DNA from: Cornus controversa
Taxonomy: Eukaryota > Streptophyta > Magnoliopsida > Cornales > Cornaceae
DNA: 64,000 nucleotides
Assembly: GCA_026545225.1 (NCBI GenBank)
Contig: CM048849.1
Coordinates: forward strand, 26,608,836 to 26,672,835
Reading direction: 5' to 3'
Each line of letters opens with the position of its first letter. The first letter of the stretch is position 1. The position numbers and the translations under genes were made by a program. A model generated the notes under the pieces. The model saw only the letters and a program-made list of their open reading frames with translations, searched no databases and was not told the DNA's origin. Below are positions 1-10,961 of the stretch, piece after piece.

Positions 1-164
1 ATGTCTTCTCAAATTGTTAAAATATATTGTTTTCTGAAATTAATGGACCATGCATCTTAATTCTACTGAAATAGTGATGTCATGGTGAAGTTCCTGAACT
101 TTTGCATGTTTCAAAAAGCTTCTCTTCCTGTAACATTGTATCGCATGTCCATCTTTTTGGGCAG

Positions 165-242
165 GTTGCTGAGTGTCATACAAAACATAAGGCCTTATAG
201 CTCTTAGAGGCTGATCTGCAATGTATGCACTCTGTCAATCTG
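165..242 (+). pseudogene. Possible upstream exon with in-frame stop
   Basis: The segment follows a good acceptor (tttttgggcag) and is open apart from one TAG at 198-200. It reads VAECHTKHKAL, stop, LLEADLQCMHSVNL, and a GT donor could follow at 243. The amino-acid pattern (KAL.LLEADL) would suit a helical-repeat protein. Its phase does not match the exon at 1536 directly, so another exon would be needed in between, or this is not an exon. Low confidence. Confidence 0.25.
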
Positions 243-451
243 GTTTCTGTTATTTTTTTTATATTTATTTTTTCCCTGGTTGTAATCCATTGTCTATTTG
301 TCCAATGAGTAAGTTGCCTCAGATTTTTTGCTAGGCCTTTATTTGGTTGTTTAAATTTTGATTTGGTTAAGATTAATATTTTCTCTCTAAATAAATATTC
401 CTTACTTGTCGTGCATGAGTGTGCATGTCATTGCTTTTGTGTGTATATGAC

Positions 452-968
452 TGTTAAGGGATTGGGTACAAGCTGAAGCTCGACATTTTTATCCCAAAAT
501 TAAATTCTAGCTGGATATTCGTTGAATCTGTTTGGCCAAAATCCCTTTTGGGTATTTGACTGTAGATGATGTGTTTTCCAGTTCTGAATAAGACTGTATT
601 CAGGTATATACATATGTGATGTTGTGGTCCGAATTTTGAAAAAAATTCCAACCCCTTTTTTGCCTTTTGGTCTTGGACCCTGTTTAGGACTCTATTGTAG
701 CCCAATATATAAGAGCATCTAGAGTTTGGAGTGGGATAAGAGAAAATACTGAAAATCACATAAAAGAGAGAGAGAGCGAGAGCTAGGGTTTGGGGGGTTG
801 AAACTTGTGATTTCCTTATTTTTGCATAGCGAAAACTTTCACTGGATCTTCACCGTGGACATAGGCACATCGCCGAACCACGTAAATTCTTGTGTTTTGT
901 GTCGTGTTTGTTTAGTTTCCTGTCATGTTTTGTAATTGTTGCTTGGTTCGTGACTGTTTGTTATAACA
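452..968 (+). mobile_element. Solo copia-type LTR-like copy
   Basis: The segment begins TGTTAAGGGATTGGG and ends TTTGTTATAACA, giving TG...CA ends. Its 3' part (cttcaccgtggacataggca, then cgccgaaccacgtaaa) is typical of Ty1/copia LTR U5 regions and resembles the solo LTR at 4916-5506 (shared 'gccgaaccat/cacgta' and 'ggttcgtga'). The flanking pentamers, atgac and acata, do not match, so the exact ends are uncertain. It lies upstream of the first clear exon of the PPR-like gene, probably in an intron. An old fossil with no coding parts. Confidence 0.5.
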
Positions 969-1535
969 ACATACATAAAGTAATAGCCACACATTTTCAT
1001 GTATATAATACCTAAAATTATATTTACTGATAGATTACTTGATCGAACTATTTAATGACCATGTTTGATTATTGTGACACCACCTAATTTCCATGCATAA
1101 GTTGGCCAGGCTTATAAGAAATACCAACACATGATAATAAACAAGCATAGATTACAATTATGTCTTCCAATATTATGTCATACCACCATTATTGCTTATC
1201 AAATTTGTTGGATCCAGATCCTGTTTAATCCTTTTGATGGCTTTACATTGAGGTCTTCAGAGTTTCATAGTAGTTACAGCCTTCACCGTCTTACATTGCC
1301 AAATTTTCTTAGTAAATGTCAACTTTTTTCCAATCAAGTGTTAGTTTGGTTTACATTGATTTTTAATAAAATTGACACACTTTGTCAGTTCTAGCTTATT
1401 TAAAATGAATTTTAACAAGCCTTGTCCACTCTTGGTAGCTTAACATGTTCATTGCTAAACAACTAGACATCAACGGACTTCATTTTTGTTGGTCTCAACT
1501 TGTTAATGTTTCATATTCGATTTGACCTATTGCAG

Positions 1536-4500
1536 CATTTGTTACAACACGGATAACTGGGATTTGATCTCCAAATATTCAAAAAGATTTGTCATGGCTG
1601 GAGTGAAATTGAGACGGACTTCCTTTGACATATGGATGGCATTTGCTGCCAAAATAGGTCTTTACAATTTTATCTTTTCTGTTGAATTATTTTGCTTGAT
1701 GTGTATCTTTTATCTTGTAATTTATTAATTATTTCTACCAATCTTGTTTCCATCCTTTACCCCTTTATGGGTGTACTGATGGTTGTTGAGAAAGGATTAA
1801 GAAACCTCAAGTACCTTATTGTATCATGGAAAAATACATCTCAACGAGTTTCATCATTGTGGCTAACGTTATGTTTTCTTTGATTTCAACTGATGCTTCC
1901 TTCTTAGCCATGATAATTTTATTGTTTACAACATTTTTCAATTTTCCCCTTTACAGGAGATACTGATTCTTTATGGAAAATTGAGAAGTTGAGATCAGAT
2001 TCAATGAAACAACACACTCTTGCAAGTGGGTTTTCATGTGCTAAGGTATTCAATCTATGTCATCCATTCATCTTGCATGTTGTGTTTTGGTACAGAAGTT
2101 GATTTTGATAGAAAAATGTATGATAACTCAACTCAACAAGCCTTACTCTAACTACTGAATCGGTTTTCTCAAGTTGGCTTTTTCTAGAAGAGTATGATAT
2201 GCTCATATTTGGGATCTGAAGTTTTATGCGGTAGTCTGAGGTAACATGTTTGGATTTGCATCAATAATTCAAGGGCAAATATCGCTGACTTCCTGAGGTT
2301 TATATTTGTGCAACTGTTTCCTCCCTCCCATAATGGTCAACGGTAGTCAACGTCATTTTTTACTGATGTCAGAAAACTGAAATTTCAGAAATCTAATTTT
2401 GCCCTTGTTATGCATAAAAGATATTCTTATCCTTGGTCAATCATGCAAAATTGAATACCCTCTTATAAAGAGCATGACAAAAATGCCACATTTAACACAA
2501 CCCTATTTTACTTCTCCTTCGTTTCTGTATCATACGAAGGGCATAGATTTATCATCAGAGGCAATTTTGTAATTTGTTCTGCATAAACACAAAGGTAGAA
2601 GTATGACCTTAGGGTTTGAAGTAAGGCTTGAGACAGCTGAAATAAGTTGAACAATAGAAAAGCGGCAATAGATGATTTCCTAGTGCGTGGGTGCGTGTAT
2701 ATGCATTTAGCTCATATCAGATTAGCTCTCTCTCTCTATCTCTCTTCTTGTTGGAAAAAGGAGAAAGAGATTGGTACAAATGGAAACTAAAGAGTGAAAT
2801 AGAGGACAAAGTACACAAAAAAGTCCATTCTAAGTTATATTGACTTTTTGTTATTTTCTTGGAACTATTAAAATAAGTTATGGGTGAAAACATCATTTTA
2901 CACGTTTCATTAAAATAGCGTTTGACAGAGACGACTGACAGGGGATGTCAGTGTTATTTTTCAAATTAGAGGAATGATTCCTGAAATTATGCCTAACCTT
3001 AGGGGAGATTAATATAATTTACCCATAATTCAAATTTATATAACCACCAAGGGTATAGCCTAGTGGTATTTCCTCCTCCACCCACATTGGATGTTAAGAA
3101 TTCGAGTCCTTGTTGGGGCAAAAGTGGGTGTGTGAGTCTCACCTAACCCCCCCAACCCCCAACACAGACACAAATAAACAAACAAAAAAAGGTTCAAATA
3201 TGTATAATGTTTTATTGTGTTTTCGTTCTTTAGGCTATGATCCCCTGGGGTATGAGAGAAAGGATTGCTTTAGCCTCAAAGCGGAAAGATTATGTTTCAA
3301 ACTAAATAGGTTTCTATAAACACCATTTGTCTTTTTAATATTCTATCAAGAGAACGGGCTTTCCTGCATGTAGGTGTCTCAGTAAATTACAATTATGTTT
3401 CTTGAGAAACCAAATAGTTGATGCCATCTTAAGCATGAGAAGGAAAAAGTTAGACACAACATCATTAATAAAGACTGAAAAAATGGTGTCGCCTATTAAA
3501 GGATCCTATTTAAGTATATACAGTTATCCACTTATTATTAAAAAAAATTGCCACTAGGAGCTGATACAGACTGTTGTATAGAGTTGTATGCACAGGAGCT
3601 ATTACCTGCTAGAACTTTATGTAAATGTTTCTGAACTGCTGGTTGCAATAGTGCAAATCTAGTACCTCTGCCCCTAAGAAATGTTGCTTCAGGTGCTGAT
3701 ATGTGTGGTTGCTGATATGTTTGATGGAGATAGAAAGACAGGAGACTGATGATGCCTTTTTATTTAAGTTACTTCTGATTGTATTTGCAGGGTTTTCTAC
3801 TTGAAAGAAAGCCTGAGAATGCTGCTGCAATCATTCAAGTCTTCAGTCAGGTACTTCTGTTATGCATAGTCTAAATTATAAGAGGAATCCACCTTTCCTT
3901 CCCTCTTCCAAAAACCAGAAAGAGGGCTTACCAGCCCTGATATTCAATAAAAAAATTACATTTGAAAATTGCTATTATCTTGTTAATTTATATCACAAGT
4001 GACAAGTCCTGCGGGACCAAATACTATGCAAAAATGTATTGATTAATGTCGAGTTTGTCAAATTTCTTTAGGGATCAACCATTGAATCTTCCTAGGAGCT
4101 GGAGTTAAGCAAATATATTTCAATTTCAGTTTTAGTTTATTGTATAGCCATCTATGCTTTAGATGTCTCAGACATTCCTAGTAGTATGAAGTAATATTTT
4201 GGATGAGCAGAGAGGACTAACCAGTCCCCCAGAAACTCTATAAGCTGTTCCTAATATTTCCATATATTACTGCAAGTGGCTGGGTGTTTTTTGGATTCCA
4301 TACTGATGTTTTCGCCTTCTGTAATATGATCATATTTGTGAAATTAAAGGAGGTAGCAGTAAAGAGTTTAAACTTTCCTTATTGCCTGATATTATAGTAT
4401 ATTCTCTCTGATGAGACCATAATGTATAATGTATTTCTGTCTTCCAGACTTTACCCGATGCAAAGAGGCCTGGAGTTATGGTTGAACTTCAAAAGCTGGT

Positions 4501-6995
4501 TAGTGAGTGGCCTTTGGAGGTCATAAAGCATCAGAAAGAGGGGGACAGGAAGGTAAACTGTTGTATTATATTATTTTGCAGCTTTTGCCTGAAAATGGAA
4601 ATTATTGAATGTCTTAAGAAAGAATTCTTGCTCTTTTGGGGATCCAGTGATGTTTGCTTTCTTTTTGACCTTTTTTGTCATGATGGAAGGTTGAAATCTC
4701 ATCAACTTAGCAAGTGAAAAGGGAAAATCAATGGCAGAGTTGTTGGTTAAGTAATTGATTGTTATGGCAATTTCAACTCATGCCTGTTAACCTCAAATCT
4801 TCAGGTCATACAATCATAATTCATTGAGTTCAAATTTCCTCTCGTCTTCGTGGTTAGACCACTTCCCTTTCTATCAGAGAAGGTGATGAGGCATGTTTAA
4901 CTGTAATACTGAAAGTGTTAGGTTGGCTCAAATTTCTATTGTGATTAGGTTTCTATTATAGAGTTGTATCTTATTAGGTAATTTCTTAGTAGGCAAGTCT
5001 TGGTCTCAAGGAAGGAAAGTACTTGTTAGGCAAGTCTTGGGCTCTAAGGAATTGTAATCCTAGTCCACCAAGGAATTGAATTTTGGGCTTTATAATAGTT
5101 ATGTTTTAGGTTGAGATGAGTGAGAAGAAAAGAGGCAATACTCTCATTGTATTTGAGAGATTACTCTCATTGTTTTGAGAGGGCAACTCTTGCGTAGAGG
5201 TAATACTCTCATTGTTATTGAGAGGACACTTAGAGAGAGAATTTTTGTTTAGAATTTGTGATTTCCTTTTGAGTAAGATTGGGTGTACAAGGGTTAAGGG
5301 TTGAGAGTTGAGCGTACTCTTGATACAATTCTTCAACTTGTATTGTTACAATCTATTTAGTGAAATCGGACTCTCCGTGGTTGTAGGCTTGTTTAGCCGA
5401 ACCATGTATAGTTCTTGGTGTGTTCTTGCAAATTTCTTCGTGCTTGTTTACTTATCATCACATCGTAATATTTGGTGGTTCGTGATTGGGGGTTTATTTC
5501 TCAACAGAAAGATTAATTTCCTTGACTTGGCACCACTCTTGATGGAATTAGAGGACCTCCTTTTCCATTTTGTAGCTCTTCCAGGTGCTGTTTGTTGTTT
5601 TCTTATCTTCACAATACATCATGTATTTGTTAAAAGAAAATATTTAAGAAGTTCCTCTCACATCATGTCAGAGCCCTACATTTATCCTGTGTCCCATACT
5701 TTCACATAGCGTTTCTCAGGTTTTCCATTTTCACTATTTTGTGCCAGTACTGAACTGTTGACTTCCAGATACACCCTTCATTGTCTATGCGCCTTGGCAG
5801 TCGAGCAGACTTGGCCAATTCTGGCCCTTTCAGGGTTATGAGAATGAAGATCTAAGACGGTGTTTAGGTCAAGGATTCAGAGCAAATAGAGGCCGAAACG
5901 GATTTGAAAATTCTCAGTTTTAAAATTCTTTGATTTGCTATGGAAAGGGGTGACATTTGAAGTTTTCAGAATTTCAAGAAGGAACTTTCAGACTGCAAAT
6001 ATATAGATAAAATTTCCCCCAAACAGGTGGTGTTTTTAAAATCCTCAAAACAAGGATTGAGTGTGTGAAGTTGCTGATCTGTCAATGTATAGAAGAACTC
6101 TCTCTCTCTCTCTCTTCATAGGACCACACATTTTAAACTCTTGCTCCCCCCCCCCTACATGAATGCATATTTCAGAAGTTCGGCTTGACCTTGGAATATA
6201 GTGCGTCATTTACTTTGCTTTTGTTTAGGTTAAGCATGGATGATAAAATATGGACTACTTTTCTGTAGAATTCTGATTAGATATACTTGGATTTAAAACC
6301 AGTATGCATTGTTTTTTTTATAGAAAAATAGATAATACTCGATTTCTCTTCCCCCTGCTCCCCACAAAAAAAAAAAAAAAAATTCAAATTCAATGATTTA
6401 GTTATGTATATTTTAGAACCTTTCATCATAGATATCCCAAATAACATTTAAATTTTTCATTCAAATGCTCTCTAAATGATTTATTCTTTATCCTGTTGCA
6501 ACTGAGAATATTAATGCCTAATAATAAGACCCAGTTTTTCCCATTATCTTCCGTGTAGGATAACCTTAATTCTTCGGTTTGCCACTTTATTGCATGATTA
6601 CAGAATTTTAGAAAATTTCCATTCTGCAGTTGCATTGTCAGTTATGATTATATATACTGTGTTACTGATATTGAAGCCATTACAAAGATAATTACTTAGT
6701 ACTCCGCTTCCACGAAGAGTTCCATGCCATGTCTGTTTTCAAAATTGAGCCTTCAATGTACAATCAAGCACTATCCCGAAAGAATGCACGTATATAATGT
6801 ATTGTCAAATGGAATTATTAGAAGACAATCGATTCTTATGCAAATCTCTCTATTATATCCTGTTATCTTGTACAGGCACTTGCTGCTGGTTTGCAAAATG
6901 ACATCCCTGCCATGGTTAGCTGTTTATCAAACTTGGGTTTAGAGGTGAACGTAAATATGGAAGACCTGACAAAGAAAGAAGGTGATTTATGCTGA
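1536..6995 (+). CDS. 3' exons of a PPR-like host gene
   Basis: Five exons on the + strand join in one frame: 1536-1657, 1957-2045, 3791-3850, 4448-4552 and 6876-6995, ending in TGA at 6993-6995. All introns are GT-AG. Together they encode about 164 C-terminal residues, including LVSEWPLEVIKHQKEGDRK and a hydrophilic end, MEDLTKKEGDLC. The first exon starts with the third base of a split codon, so the gene continues upstream, probably beyond the window. The helical pattern (WDLISKYSKRFVMAGVKLRR, then FDIWMAFAAK) and my memory of similar Arabidopsis proteins (At1g26460-like) suggest a mitochondrial PPR-family protein, probably organelle RNA-binding. That family call is inference. The introns are large because they hold a MITE, a SINE and a solo LTR. 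I am confident about the exons and less so about the family. Confidence 0.72.
2273..3024. mobile_element. Mutator-like MITE in intron
   Basis: A 752 bp element with imperfect terminal inverted repeats (gggcaaatat at the left; the complement of atataatttaccc at the right), flanked by a perfect 9 bp TSD, ATAATTCAA, at 2264-2272 and 3025-3033. A 9 bp TSD is the hallmark of Mutator-like elements. It has no transposase ORF, so it is non-autonomous. It lies in the intron between the exons at 2045 and 3791 of the PPR-like gene. The interior carries a TC-rich tract near 2723-2745. Confidence 0.8.
3044..3192 (+). mobile_element. tRNA-derived SINE
   Basis: A 149 bp element with a pol III A box (tagcctagtgg, near 3056-3066) and a B-box-like gaattcgagtcc near 3099. 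The 3' tail is rich in A and C (acacagacacaaataaac, then a run of A). It is flanked by an approximately 15 bp direct repeat, TTCAAATTTATATAA at 3029-3043 and TTCAAATATGTATAA at 3193-3207, with two mismatches. These traits are those of a plant tRNA-derived SINE inserted by LINE machinery. Its left target duplication overlaps the TSD of the preceding MITE, so the SINE inserted later, right beside it. Confidence 0.8.
4916..5506. mobile_element. Solo Ty1/copia LTR with TSD
   Basis: A 591 bp segment starting TGTTAGGTTGGCTC and ending TTTCTCAACA, flanked by the perfect 5 bp TSD GAAAG (4911-4915 and 5507-5511). No internal region is present, so this is a solo LTR left by LTR-LTR recombination. It contains about three copies of a 'actctcattg.t.ttgagag' motif at 5137-5232. 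It sits in the intron between exons 4448-4552 and 6876-6995 of the PPR-like gene. The ORF at 5308-5709 overlaps it and is not a gene. Confidence 0.85.
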
Positions 6996-7345
6996 AATAT
7001 TTGGTCACCGGTTGTTAATGTTGACAGTGCGAAGCTCTCTCTCCTGTTTTGGGTTGCAAGACGCGTAGAAAAAAACTACTTCGGTCACTACTTTCTGAAT
7101 ATGAGCACCACTTTTAGGTTGCAAACAAAAAAACTACTTCAGTAAGTATTCATGAAAATGAGCACCTTGGTGAACTGCCCTCTTACTGCAACACTAGTCA
7201 CTTCAGAAGTCTGGATTCTGGATTACGATATCTAAAACCGGTGCAGAAGATTTTAACTGGCGGGGCATGATCCTAGAATGCAGGTACCCTTTTCGGTGTT
7301 TTAATATACCCAAGAATAAAAAGAAAAAGAAAAATATTTTCTGAA
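6996..7345 (+). other. 3' UTR of the PPR-like gene
   Basis: After the TGA at 6993-6995 the sequence has no ORF. A canonical aataaa at 7315-7320 in an A-rich stretch is a plausible poly(A) signal. A short near-duplicate ('aaaaaactacttc.gt' followed by 'gaaaatgagcacc') occurs at about 7071-7165. From 7346 to 7816 I see only AT-rich intergenic sequence. Confidence 0.45.
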
Positions 7346-7891
7346 CACATTCATAGAGCAGTTGTGATTTTTTGTATTGAGAAAGTTGATGCCGTAAGTG
7401 TGAACTTTTAGCAGTATTGTTGTTCTGCCATTGTTGAGTTTTGTTCTACATTTTTATTATATGATTATACAAGTTCTTCTGCCTTTTCTTTATAAAATGG
7501 GGAGTATTTAGTTCAATTTTTTTCTTTTGTATTTTGACATCAGTTTTTCTTAAAAATAAAAATACATAGAATGGAAGGAAAAAAAACCCGGATAATGGGT
7601 GATTATTATCATAATATGGTTGATATTGATCCATTCAACTTAGAAAACAGATTCTCTAGTTTTAAATAGGCTTGTGCAGAGATTTGCTTGATTCTTTGGC
7701 AGTCTGTTAACTCGAGTTACTTAGCCGATGAATTGCGAGTCTGGCTAGACAGAGATCCTCTCTCTAGCCAACACGCATGAACTTGGTCTAAGATAACAAG
7801 ACATAATGCCTCGCTGACATAAAAATATCTCAAATCAGGATGTGTGGACCAATTTGTTCTTGATTCAGGAGCTCTTTTAGTGTACTGTACT

Positions 7892-8733
7892 TAGGGGTGT
7901 ACAAAGAATCAGTGGAATCAGAACCGTAAAGAATTGTAATTGAACTGAAACAAATCGTTCACTACGATTCTGTATTTGGTTTTGATTATTGGAACTGGAA
8001 CCGTTGAAAATTATATATATATATATAGGTGAACAAAATTTTTTTTAGTAACCATTAGATATGATTTAAGTGTGAAAAAAAATAATTATAAAAAAAACAT
8101 AATAATTACTGAAAATTTCTTGATATAAATATATAAACAATAGAAAAACTCTGACAACAACTAGTGATAAGAAAGTGAGAGAGCCGTGAATGGTAACGTC
8201 TCCAAGATGCCCTTAGATTTGGTTTTATTTTTGGGCCTTGGCTTCATAGATTGGTAATACATATAACCACACATATATACTATTGATTCTTCACAAAGTC
8301 GCGGTCTCTGTAGATTCTTGGTGGTCGAAGCTTATCCCAAACGGTACTCCTCCGTGATCCCCTCCGATGTGGTTCTATTTTTGGGCCTTGGCTTCATAGA
8401 TTGGTAATATATATGTGTGTGTGTGTGTGTGTGTCTATAGATAGGTATAAGATTTTCTGTTCTATTTTTTTTATTGGCTGGATTTAATGTTTCTCACCTG
8501 CGTTCGGAGTATATAAGTAGATTCTTGTCCAACCACGTCTAGTGCCAAGGAGGATGCCATGAGTTGCAAGAGACGGAGAATTGATACGGCGCCATTACCT
8601 TTCTTCATGAAACCAAGTTCAGTTGGTAGACATCATATTGACTCAGAACCGTAGCACGGTTCGGCTCCACACTCAAACAATTTAAGTTCTAGTTTTGCTG
8701 GAACCGTATGAAATCGAACTATGTACACTCCTA
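7892..8733. mobile_element. hAT-type non-autonomous element
   Basis: An 842 bp element with termini TAGGGGTGTACA and TGTACACTCCTA, flanked by an 8 bp TSD that has diverged by one base on each side (ACTGTACT at 7884-7891, ACTACACT at 8734-8741). Uninterrupted sister units read 'gctgcactatcg', which shows that the original target was ACTGCACT. The 8 bp TSD and TIRs point to hAT. It has no transposase. Inside, 'atttttgggccttggcttca' and its surroundings occur twice (about 8215-8262 and 8366-8410), followed by a (TG)n run. Confidence 0.82.
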
Positions 8734-9358
8734 ACTACACTATCGTATCTATTTTAAACTGAGAATGCAACATTTTACATTGAGGACATAAAATCAATGC
8801 AATTACTTGTGCAACACATTTATTTGGGATGTAAAACTCATGCCATCAAGATAGAATATTGTAAAATCATTAAATCGAGAATGTAATTCATTTAAATTAT
8901 TGTTCATCTTTAATTTAATTGAAAAGGTTTGTACGGTCTACAAAAGTGTACAAGAAACGATCTAGGCTCTAAAGCTATGCATATAGTTCTTATGAGACAA
9001 ACAAATAAAAAATGTGGAAAAAAAAAAAAGATTACTAAAAGTTATCGTTGCGAAAAGAATCTATATCTTGATTGTTTCACATGTAATGTGCTATATTTAA
9101 TGGGATTGACATCCTCTCTATTTTTTTTTTTAGTTGCGGGGTCTCTCCACTCGACTTTATTTGGTTGATTTAAGCCACGTCACCCATTAGTATAAAACCA
9201 ATTGTTGCGTATATAAAAAAAACTATTTTAATCCCAAACGGAAACGTTGACACTTCTGTCAACTTTTCTTTTTGACCCAAATAATTTAATAATGAAAACT
9301 AAAACGTTTCCTTTTTCAGACATGCGCGAATCAAAAGGAAGGGAGCGAATTCTTTAAA

Positions 9359-9646
9359 GGACAATACTTACCTACTCACTAGTGTGTAGGTGAGCCCTCC
9401 TGACCGTTGATGTGTCCCAATAAAAATTGAACACGTCAGTTTTAAAGTATAATAAATAAGTATAATAAATGAGGTCAATCTCATTTATTATACTTATTTA
9501 TTGTATTTTAAACCTCATTTATTATACTTATTTATTGCATTTTAAATTTAATTTTGTAATTAAAGCTAATGTGGTAATTTTTTATTGGGACACATCAGAG
9601 GTCAGGAGGGCTCACCTACACACCGGTGAGTAGGTAAGTATTGTCC
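9359..9646. mobile_element. Mutator-like hairpin MITE
   Basis: A 288 bp element whose ends, ggacaatacttacctactca and its complement, are inverted repeats for about 68 bases with few mismatches. It is flanked by the perfect 9 bp TSD TTCTTTAAA (9350-9358 and 9647-9655), the size used by Mutator-like transposases. The centre holds tandem 'aagtataataaatgaggt' motifs in both orientations, so almost the whole element can fold into one hairpin. Non-coding. It is inserted in the first unit of the tandem array. Confidence 0.88.
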
Positions 9647-10303
9647 TTCTTTAAATCCCCAAATCCTTGTATCCCGCCAATCCAAAAACTTAAGATTCAA
9701 AAAAATGGGACTAAACTATGTTATGTCAAAAAAAAAAAAAGCTCTCTTGTACAGACCTCTGTTCATATCAAAATGGAGTCATGATTAAGGGTTTTGTATT
9801 ACAGAAGAAGAACTACAAAAAAACATCTGATTTAGGATTGGGATTATTCAAGCTCTCTCACCTCTGTTCAGATCATAATGGAGCCATGATTTAGGGTTTT
9901 GTATCTCATAAGAACAGCTGCAAAAAAATCTGATTTAGGGATGGGATTATTCAAGCTATGCTGAGACATTCTAGGAATGGCGAATGCATTATAAATATTT
10001 TATTTTTATTTTGATATTTATTATTGGTACACCATATTAAATGTATCGGAAGTTTTAGGATCTGTTTTGCTGTGATATTTTACATAAAAATATCTCAAAT
10101 CAAGATATGCAGACCAATCTATTCTTGATTCAGGATCCCTCCAGTGTGTTACACTATTGTGTCCATTTTAAACTAAGAATCCAACAAACTACATTGAGAA
10201 TGCAAAATTGATGAAATTATTAATGCAACACATTTATTTGGGATGCAAAACTCATGCGACAAATACATTAAGATGAAATACTGTAATATCATTAAATCAA
10301 GAA

Positions 10304-10961
10304 TGTGATACCTCTGTGGGCGGGTGTGATGTGGGCGGTTGCGAGACACTGGGCGAGCTACCACACTGGGAGGCTATGGGTTTCACGATCCAACGTGGCT
10401 TGGGCAGGTGAAGGTGAAGTGATATATGTATGTTTGTAACCCTTCTATTATACAATGCGTTTTAAAGTCGTGATAACTGTGAACCCATTAGAACTTTATA
10501 ATTAAGCGTGTTTAGGTGAGAGTAGTACCAGGATGGGTGACCTCCTAGAAAGCCTCTGGTCTAGAGGAGTCAAAAGGGGACAATATTATGTCGGGTGGGT
10601 TGGAATTGTTACAAATGGTATCAGAGCCAAAGCCCAACCAGAAGTGTGCCAACGGGGACGTTAGGCCTCCAAGAGAGATGGATTGTGATGACCCCTATGG
10701 GTGGGTGTGATATGGGTAGGTGCGAGGCACTAGGTGAGCTACCACACTGACAGACTACGGGTGTCACGATCCCATATTGCCTAAGCAAATGAAGGTAAAG
10801 TGTTGTATGTTCATTAGCCTTCTATGATGCAATGCACTTTAAAGTTGTGATGGCCGAGAACCCATTAGAACTCCTCAGTTAAGTGTGCTTAACTGGGAGT
10901 AGTATCAAGATGAGATCTCCTGAAAAGTCTCTGGTCCGAGGGAACGACAAGCGGACAATAT
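10304..10961 (+). mobile_element. Cassandra TRIM retroelement (incomplete)
   Basis: Two copies of a ~310 bp LTR that begins TGTGAT and carries a 5S-rRNA-like segment flank a very short non-coding middle. The 5' LTR is 10304-10613, with tggtatcagagcc (complement of initiator tRNA-Met) as primer-binding site from 10616. A purine-rich stretch precedes the 3' LTR at 10684. This is the known layout of Cassandra, a terminal-repeat retrotransposon in miniature. The 3' LTR is incomplete. The element is inserted in unit 2 of the array after 'attaaatcaagaa'. It is non-coding and depends on other elements. Confidence 0.85.
10470..10560 (+). promoter_or_regulatory. 5S-rRNA-like pol III promoter region in LTR
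   Basis: The LTR segment reads gaacccattagaact, then aattaagcgtg, agagtagtaccaggatgggt and gacctcct. This matches the internal control region of plant 5S rRNA (A box 'agttaagcgtgctt', intermediate element 'agtagtac', C box 'ggatgggtgacc') with several substitutions. A second copy in the 3' LTR lies near 10850-10930. In Cassandra elements this region is thought to drive pol III transcription. It is not a 5S gene. Confidence 0.8.

Noticed and set aside
1131-1394. 87-codon ORF as an upstream exon
   Set aside because: No usable splice sites, no pattern like the later exons, and ordinary AT-rich composition.
3044-3192. tRNA gene
   Set aside because: A and B boxes are present, but no cloverleaf can be drawn; an A/C-rich tail and target-site repeats show that it is a SINE.
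10470-10560. 5S rRNA gene
   Set aside because: The match covers only the internal promoter part, has substitutions, and lies in LTR-like repeats with a primer-binding site between them, so it belongs to Cassandra. The same holds near 10850, 55800 and 56160.
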